Shown here in pieces: positions 57,284-64,000 of a stretch of DNA of 64,000 nt. Position 1 is the first letter of the stretch; every line of letters begins with the position of its first letter. The notes beneath the pieces were generated by a model. It was not told the DNA's origin, made no database searches, and saw only the letters and a list, made by a program, of their open reading frames with translations. The translations under genes were made by a program, and so were the position numbers. Source of the stretch: Gnetum montanum (lineage: Eukaryota > Streptophyta > Gnetopsida > Gnetales > Gnetaceae); NCBI GenBank assembly GCA_015680685.1, contig MNCI01010828.1:37580-101579 (forward strand), read 5' to 3'.

Positions 57284-57646
57284 TGTGAACGGAAACAGTA
57301 AAGGAAATAAGAAAAACGCATACACAAAATTTATTTGGAAACTTAATAGGAAAAAAACCATGGAACCAGTGTACAGCTCTTCCATTATTTAGAGAAAGTA
57401 ACCCAAGGACACAACTCGTCCTTGATACCTCTCACACAGCTTGTTGCTCTCACCATACCCTTCTTCTCACACTTTGTACTTAATACACCTTCACACTCTT
57501 TTTTCTATTACAATCTTTTAGTGTTATGCAAGGACATGTCCTTGAAAAAATTTTGGACATCCTAACGACAGAGACCCGTCCCAAAACATGACGCAGGTGG
57601 GACGTGCATAATACAATACTTTCAAACACAATTTATGCGCTACTTA
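57284..57646 (-). repeat. Copia-type LTR-like segment
   Basis: On the minus strand it runs TGTAAGTAGCGCATAAATTG...TTCCGTTCACA (TG...CA). It contains AGTGTGAGAAGAAGGGTATGG and a segment AAATAAATTTTGTGTATGCG near the end, as LTRs of copia elements often do. It could be the 3' LTR of the copia element at 57990-60316 or the 5' LTR of a different element, because its end does not match the sequence beside the PBS at 60303. No TSD was found. Confidence 0.4.
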
Positions 57647-57989
57647 CAACTATTTTCTTTTTTATAGAACATTTTGAAAACCGTTCTTCATCAAACTTGC
57701 AATGAAAACTTAGAGAATATCTTACAAATTATAATCCACAAGAAGTTTATCTATAGTCTCTTGGGTATTTTAAAATATAATCTAATTTACATAAAACTAT
57801 TCCTCATCATATCCTCAGTTGCATCCATCTGCATAGTGTTCCCAAAAACCTAGCTTGTTGTCCAAAGCATTTAGGAACGTCTTAAGTTCCCTACATCCTA
57901 AGTACCTATGAAACAAAGCGATCCTTTGATGATTTTAGAAACTAGTAATAATATCTCATAAAAATTTGATAAATCTTCCAACTAGAGAT

Positions 57990-59130
57990 ACCCTAGTTCC
58001 AAGGTGCATTTTTGCATCTTTGCTATTCCAAGTTGTTTTGTGCAAAATAAAATATGCACATCCCTTACTACCACTTTTGTTAAGGCATTAGCAATATTTT
58101 TCTTTGTATTAATTTTTTGCAAATAAAATAAACATTCTTAAATAGTATCTCTAATAAAATGCTATTTAATATCAATGTGTTCTATTCTATCATGATAAGT
58201 TGAATTCCTTGCTAGATGCAGAACACTTTGGCTATCACAAAAATTTGGTATTTATTTTATTTTACATCAAGAAATTGTAAAAATCTACACAACTATAACA
58301 TCTCTTTACATGCTTTTGTCAATACCATATATTCAAATTCTGAAGTGGACAAAGTTACCTAAGATTAAAATGTTGACATTCAACTTACTACATTGTCTTC
58401 TAAAACAAAAGCATAACCTATAGTTGAACCTATGGGATCTAAATTAGTTGCAAAATTTGCATATAGATAACCACAAATATTTAAATTATTATTTCTAAAA
58501 CATAAACAAGCATATTGTATTCCCTTTAAGTATCTAAAAATCCATCTTACAGTAAGCCAATGATTACAACTAGAATTGTTCATATATCTACCAACAAAAT
58601 ATCTTTTATTTTTGTAATTTTTTTTGGATTGGGACAATTTTTCTTAGATAATTAGAAATAAGAAGCCAAAGGAGTACTTACAGGTTTTGTTTCTAACATA
58701 TTAAAATGTTTCAACACTTTTCCAATATGCTCACTTTAACTAAGCCACAATTTTTTTTTTATTTTTTATATCTATAAATATGCATTTCAAGACTTTTCTT
58801 TGCTTATCCTAAATCCTTCATAGCAAACTTCTTACTCATTTCTATTTTAGGTTGTTTTATTTTTTATATACCATTCCTTGCAATTAGCATATAATCTATA
58901 TATAACAACAAAATTACATTTATTTTTATAACTTATGAAATAAACACAAAGATCAAAATCACTCATACAATAACCCATTTTGTGCATAAAAGAATCAATT
59001 TTTATTGTACCACTGCCTAGGAGCCTATTTTAAACTATATAAACTTTTTTTCAAGCAACACATATAATGAGGTTTATTTTGATCAACAGATCCTTCTGGC
59101 TACTGCATATAGATTTTTTCATTTAAATCA
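57990..59130 (-). pseudogene. pol: Copia pol remnant (RT and RNase H)
   Basis: RT is recognised by CLKKSLYSLK-stop-APRQWY (about 59065-59010), the copia LKKSLYGLKQSPRQWY block. RNase H is recognised by HWLTVRWIFRYLKGIQYACLCF (about 58570-58500), GYLYANFATNLDPIGSTIGY with VLED (about 58480-58400) and LSTSEFEYM (about 58345). The end has RNSTYHDRIEHIDIK-like sequence (about 58205-58165) and ALTKVV (about 58090). The usual C-terminal layout of copia RNase H is thus complete, but stops and frameshifts are frequent. The enzyme would have copied element RNA inside the particle. Confidence 0.85.
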
Positions 59131-59289
59131 CCATGTAGAAAATTTATTTTAACATCTAACTCTTCTAACTTTAAGTCTAAACAAGCAACCAAAGAAAAAA
59201 TAATTCGAATAAAAGAATTTTGATTAATAATATTTATTGAATTAAGGCTTATGTAGTTACATTACATTTCATTATCGTAAGGTGATATG

Positions 59290-60250
59290 TTCTCTTCCTT
59301 GAATGTGCTCTTTTTCTTCTCCTCTTATTGTTGTTGGAAAGCTACAAAGCCCAGTCTTGTTCAAAAGTCTTTAATGGTATATCCTCTTCCTTTGCAAAAC
59401 TTAAAAAATGGGATTGATGAGTTGCTATAACTTTTTTGATTATAGCTCCACCTTCCTCTTACTTGTCCTCTTCCTATTGATGCCTAGAACTTCTCAATCT
59501 TGTTTTAATTCTATGTATTATTTTCATCATTGTGAAGTTTGTGCTTCTAAAATTATTTTTGATTTTGTTTTTCTCTACCCTTGAACTTGCCTCCTCTTCT
59601 TCTTTGATTTAAAACATAAGTATGATCATATGCATTATAAGTTCTTCTAGCCTTAATGATTTGAAGAGTTTTGATTTAGGTTATGAATTCATCAATGCTT
59701 AGCATGTTGATATCTTTTGATGATATGATATTTTTAATTGTGTGCTCATATCTAAGATCTAATGATAAAGCTTAGATAACCTTTTGTACCTTCTATCTTG
59801 AGGTGTAGCCATAGTCATATTCATTAATTTTTCTAATACTAATGTACATTCTTGTTTATTTATAGAGATCTAAAGTGAATCAAATTTTTGGCACTCATGT
59901 TCTTGCATTTGTAGAGAATCAAATTTTTATTTATTTATTTATTTATAGAGGAACTAAAGTGAGTCAAATTTTTATTTATAGAGAAGTTCTTGTATTTGTT
60001 TATTTTTGATGTTACAATGTAATTCTTCAAGATATGATATCAAAAATACTAACAAGAAGATTGAAAAAGTCAAATCATTCTTTTTTTCATTGTTTTCATA
60101 ATCTCCAATTTGAGTTCTTGTTAGGTTCTCAAAGTATTATATGAAAGTAAAGCATGGTTAAATGATTTTCCAATAGTCATTGTATTTTAGAAGTCCTTGC
60201 ATGAGTCTAATTCATAAATTGAAGTCCTATGTTCCATTAAAAATTATTAA
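59290..60250 (-). pseudogene. gag: Copia gag remnant
   Basis: Minus-strand translation: YEHTIKNIISSKDINMLSID with EFIT (about 59750-59680) fits the copia gag UBN2-type region. A basic stretch RRRGGKFKGREKNK (about 59600-59560) and a knuckle trace FCK-x-RGYTIKDF (about 59395-59360, from C-x2-C-x4-H-x4-C) follow. Stops are frequent. Short local duplications containing TCAAATTTTTATTTATAGAG lie at 59870-60000. Confidence 0.6.
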
Positions 60251-60302
60251 GCATTTTAAAATATCTTTGGCTCTCATGTTAAAATAAATCTAGAGAGTTC
60301 TA

Positions 60303-60316
60303 GCTTTGATACCAAA
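60303..60316 (-). other. Primer-binding site of the copia element
   Basis: TTTGGTATCAAAGC on the minus strand differs at one base from the TTTGGTATCAGAGC that pairs with initiator-Met tRNA in many plant copia elements. 60317-60464 would be the end of its 5' LTR. Confidence 0.8.
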
Positions 60317-60464
60317 TGTAAGTATTGATGAAGAAGTGTGAATTTAATTAGGGCTACAAAAACTAATCAAACTTTATGAGATTTTAACAAATTTGATTTA
60401 CCATGAGCTATGGTATTACAACATGATTCATGAGCATTGTACCATGACTTTACCATAAGTTGTG

Positions 60465-61356
60465 TGATGAGTCACATTCGGTGGCCTTGTTGAGGAGGCC
60501 TAGTCAATGCATCTTATCATGTTTTGATGAGGCCTCGCTGATGCAGTGTTGGTTTTCGGCTATAAATACACACCTACCAGCTACATTTGTGGCATTAGAG
60601 ATTGTAGTTGCAGCAAGGCTCTTGTAGTTTTCCATTTGAAAGTTATAATTTTTCTCTTGAGTGCCTGCAACAGGAGTGATCGAGTGTATGGATCTTTATT
60701 TGAGCATTGTTGTACTTGAGCACGACAATGTGTGCAGCAATAAAGATGAGCTTTCTGATAAACCTTACAGCATTCTGGATAGATTAGCTATTTCATTTAT
60801 GCATTTAATGTTTTCAATAATTTATTTAATGTTTGCAATTATTTATTAAATGTTTTTAGTAATTAAGTGAATGAAGTAATTAAGCTAGATAGATTAAACA
60901 CATAAGTATGACCACTTCGAGCATAACACGTATTCTCTTGGTAATCTCAGCAGCGTTATTACTTAGTATGCCCAGTAGCATAGCGCTTGGTCGCCTAGCA
61001 ATGGATACATGGGTTCAAGACATGTACGGAAAGTGGGATCAGATGCTTATGTTAAGATTAGTTAGATGCTAGTTAATTAGTTAGTTTGACTTAGTTAATC
61101 CAATTACTATTATCTTCATTCGAACACCAAACCATAAAAACACAAAATGATAAAAATCAGATGCCTCAATTACACTTAACCATACCACTATATGTCCCAA
61201 GTGTAATTAGGAAGACAACGATTGACCTTAAGGTAGGATTCACTTCATAAAAGACTAGTGCACTGGAAATGATAAAGTCCACGGAATTTGATTAGATCAC
61301 GCATGAACGGTTTGTGATTCGTATGGTTGGACGTAGGGGTACCTTGCCACTCATCA
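60465..61356 (+). repeat. 5' LTR of element G (copy 8)
   Basis: 892 bp, TGATGAGTCACATTCGGTGG...CCACTCATCA. U3 repeats GAGGCCT with TTGATGAG/TTGTTGAGG context (60485-60540). TATA box GGCTATAAATA at about 60560. AATAAA at about 60739, after GAGCATTGTTGTACTTGAGC. Confidence 0.93.
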
Positions 61357-61376
61357 TTGACACCATTTCCAAGGAC
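61357..61376 (+). other. Primer-binding site of element G
   Basis: TTGACACCATTTCCAAGGAC directly after the LTR. It is a decayed version of the site in element A, with TGCC to GACACC-type changes as in element B. Confidence 0.82.
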
Positions 61377-61516
61377 TTTGTTTGTGGAGCGTGCACTATT
61401 TAGGTCTAAGAGAATACCATTAATATCATGGTATGAACCTTAAGGTCGATATCATTCCCACTATACATAGAATTATAAAAGCACACTGATAATTTTATTT
61501 TGTTTTGTATTGCAAA

Positions 61517-63790
61517 ATGTCTTCTTCTTCTCACAAGTGTGAAGATGTCAAATTATTGGTCCCATAGAAATGCAAAGTGGTATATACTCATGTAGATGAG
61601 TTTGTGCCAAACTTCATCATCCTACATCAGGATGAATAGCTACGATGGCATGATATGGAGGGCAATATCATCTTGACCCTCAATAGATTTGTGCTTGGGA
61701 TGTTGTTGAAAACCCTTAAGAAGTTGAACATAGCAAATATTCACGAGGAATACATTGTCGATGGTTATGATACTCAAAACTACTATTCCATTGAAACACA
61801 ACACAAACGAGATAGATGACAAGAGAAGCTCCACAATGCTATGAAGGGAAAACATTTCACTAATCCCTTGTTCCTACTAGATCAAGATGACAATGAGGAT
61901 CCTCCCTTTGAAGATTCTCAACATGAAGATTCTTCACCCTCTAATACTGGTGATGAGGATGTGAACTTGAACCCACGATCCACTATTCATAAATTAGGTT
62001 CAAGAAAAACTGATAGCCAAGGTAGGGACTCAGGCAACCATCATAATGGAAAGGGATCTAAGGATGATGACCATAATAAGCGAAATAGTGGTGGTAGTGG
62101 TGGTCCACTTTCTTCTTCATCCTCTTCATCTAATTTTTAACATTCCTCTTCTTCTACTGGTTCTCATAGAAGTCATTGTTGAAATAATCATCATGAAGGT
62201 GATCAGTGACATAACAATGACCATGAAGGCCACCAAAACTGAAGGGGTGGACAAAACCATCATTGGCGTCATCGATGCAGTGATGATGATGAACCTCTAT
62301 TAGTGACCCAAAGTATGCTCAACATTGTAGAGGCAGTTAAAATTTCAACTAGGCATATGAAAGATAGTTGGATCAAGTGCTTAGACATGAATAATATCCC
62401 AAGATTTGAGGGGGATACAACTCTGATCTACAAATACATCTACAAGCTTTTCATGATGCTTGTGCCTTTCAGAACATAGAGAATGAGAGGCAGAAACTTA
62501 AGCTTTTCCCAAGGATACTCATTAATGAAGCTAAAAGCTGGTACTAGTCTTTAGAGTTGGAATCCATTCATCGATGGAGTACCATGTTAGAGCTGTTCAA
62601 TGACAAATACCAGACGTACTTTAGAGTGTCTAATCTGAGAAGGTGAATCCAAGGTTGGAAATAGGGACCACATGAACACTTGGATGCCACCATGGATCGA
62701 TATTATTCACTCTTACATCGATGTACTAGCCATGGTTATTCTCAAAGGAAACAACTTTGCCACATCATATATGGGCTTAGAGCAGAAACAAGAAGAACCC
62801 TTGGGGTGTCTGCCCAAGGAAGATTGTCTGAACTAAGAGCTCATCAGATCCAAAGGCTAATTGAGTAGGTAGTAAAAGAAAAAGGTGAGATATGAAAAAA
62901 GGAAAGTGCTAAAAAGTATAATAGGGATCCTTCCATCAGAAAACAAGAGGTCCAATTTTGTGACAAGGAGGAGTCACCACTCTATGAAGTGGTGAATATG
63001 AAAACCTTGCCCATCCAAAAATCTGTCTATGATATTTCAGCCAAGGTTAACAAATTGTGGGACTCTTTGGAAGAAGAATTTCAAACTACTATGAAGATCA
63101 TTAAGGAATCCAAAGAGCAAAGTAGTGATTGTAATCATAGGAGGCAAAAAGAAGTTAAACATGCCTACCAAAGAGGTAAGGGCAAAGCTATTGCAGTAGA
63201 GGAAGTTGTGGAGTTTGACTTTGATGATGAAACTGAATGTGACATTTGCCAATATAAACATCCAAAGGGATGTTGTCTTATACTGTCACACTTACAAGAG
63301 TCTGGCATGTACACATTGAATCCTTGCCTAGCATGTAGGTAAGCACCAAGAAAACTGCCTTATCCTCAAGGCAATCTAAGGTAGTTCCACCAACAACAAG
63401 AAGCTTACTACCCAAGTGGAACTCCTCCACAACCTTATGAACAAAACCAATAGTGGTATCAACCACAATCATGGGGAATGCCACTGCCAAGGCAAAAATA
63501 CCCTTATAGGAAACCAGATCCATACGGGTTCCATGTTCAACAACCCATCTCCCTAGAAAGTTCTGCAAGTGATACCTCATTCCAACATTACTATTACCCT
63601 CCAGAGTACCATCGAACACATTCACCATCTACTTGAGGGAAAAACCCATATCCATATCCATATCACCCTCCGCATTAGTCTACACATACACCTCCATCTT
63701 CAACCTAGTTACCTCCTACTCCATCCATATAGGGTGAGATTCTTCTATAGCCACAGCAACAAAATGCTACGAGGGCTATACATTTACAAC
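61517..63790 (+). pseudogene. gag: gag pseudogene of element G
   Basis: ATG 61517 (MSSSSHKCEDVKLL) corresponds to the start in element B. The frame holds, with stops, to about 62140: VDEFVPNFIILHQDE, then an acidic serine-rich linker (61880-62140, DDNEDPPFEDSQHEDSSPS). After a frameshift the core appears: LDMNNIPRFEG (about 62385), AFHDACAFQNIEN, DATMDRYYSLLHRC (62680) and TRRTLGVSAQGRLSELRAHQ (about 62790). The zinc knuckle CDICQYKHPKGCC (about 63239-63277) is intact and defines the family pattern CX2CX3HX4C. A proline/tyrosine/glutamine-rich tail follows to the protease linker near 63960. This is the best-preserved gag of the three, yet it has several stops and at least one frameshift. Confidence 0.85.
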
Positions 63791-64000
63791 CAGCTTTCTA
63801 GCCAAGTGGTTTGGAAAATTGATTAAGAAAAAGACCTTTCTTATGATCTAACAGTCCTCTTCAATCCTCACAATTTGCTTTGGCTAATCACCCTACATCT
63901 TCAACACCCTCATCCTCTACATCAAATACCTTCGAGTGCTCTTCAAATCAAATGTCGCCTTGGATTTACACTATAATGCTAACTCATGCTTTTTCTAACT

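Larger units (their letters stand above)
57990..60316 (-). mobile_element. Ty1/copia element, decayed
   Basis: Minus-strand order: primer-binding site (60316-60303), gag remnant (about 60250-59290), then RT and RNase H (about 59130-57990). Integrase and protease are missing or unrecognisable, so the internal region is deleted. The 5' LTR (above 60316) is cut at 60464 by element G. Confidence 0.8.
60465..64000 (+). mobile_element. Athila-like element G, 5' part (runs off window)
   Basis: 5' LTR, PBS and gag of the same family as elements A and B. It interrupts the copia 5' LTR. The 5-bp TSD would be TTGTG (60460-60464); the partner lies outside the window. Confidence 0.9.

Overview
The window looks like nuclear DNA from a repeat-rich land plant. 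The evidence is degenerate plant-type LTR retrotransposons (Ty3/gypsy of the Athila/Tat type and Ty1/copia), several LINE families, tRNA-derived SINEs, and one intact-looking plant dCTP pyrophosphatase gene with a short GT-AG intron. The size and age of the nested repeats would suit a large genome such as a gymnosperm's, but that is inference. No prokaryotic, CRISPR or phage signal was seen. Three N runs (15269-15395, 29138-30040, 53180-53693) are assembly gaps.

Layout. 1-4.5 kb holds the tail of one LTR and the 5' half of a minus-strand Athila-like element A (LTR, primer-binding site, gag). 5-20.8 kb is a graveyard of one L1-like family (called LINE-2 here) in both orientations. Inserted in it is a full-length, younger L1-type LINE-1 (5961-11582) with a perfect 16-bp target-site duplication (TSD). 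20.8-31.7 kb is a complete Athila-like element B (LTR-gag-PR-RT-RH-INT-LTR, TSD GTTTT). It landed in a LINE-2 copy and was itself hit in its protease by a solo LTR. 33-36.6 kb is the only stretch without recognisable transposons and carries the host gene, a two-exon minus-strand DCTPP1-like gene at 34535-35087.

36.7-43.1 kb holds SINE pieces and a tandem array with a unit of about 0.82-0.87 kb. One array unit is split by a solo LTR, and that solo LTR is split by a second solo LTR. 43-53 kb holds SINEs, an old minus-strand non-L1 LINE (LINE-3) and a short RTE-type insertion. 53-56 kb has another solo LTR and a second LINE-3 RT fragment with a SINE inserted inside it (perfect 17-bp TSD). 56-57.3 kb is unassigned sequence with a short open frame. 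57.3-60.3 kb is a decayed minus-strand Ty1/copia element. 60.5-64 kb is the 5' end of another Athila-like element G, inserted in the copia 5' LTR and running off the window.

Every transposon gene seen is interrupted by stops or frameshifts. Any recent activity would have needed machinery encoded elsewhere. The most interesting patterns are two. First, the eight LTR copies share conserved ends and R/U5, but behind the start six of them carry different arrays of short, often palindromic words in U3. Second, the SINEs and the LINEs appear to share a 3' tail of the form GGRTYCAACACCC.
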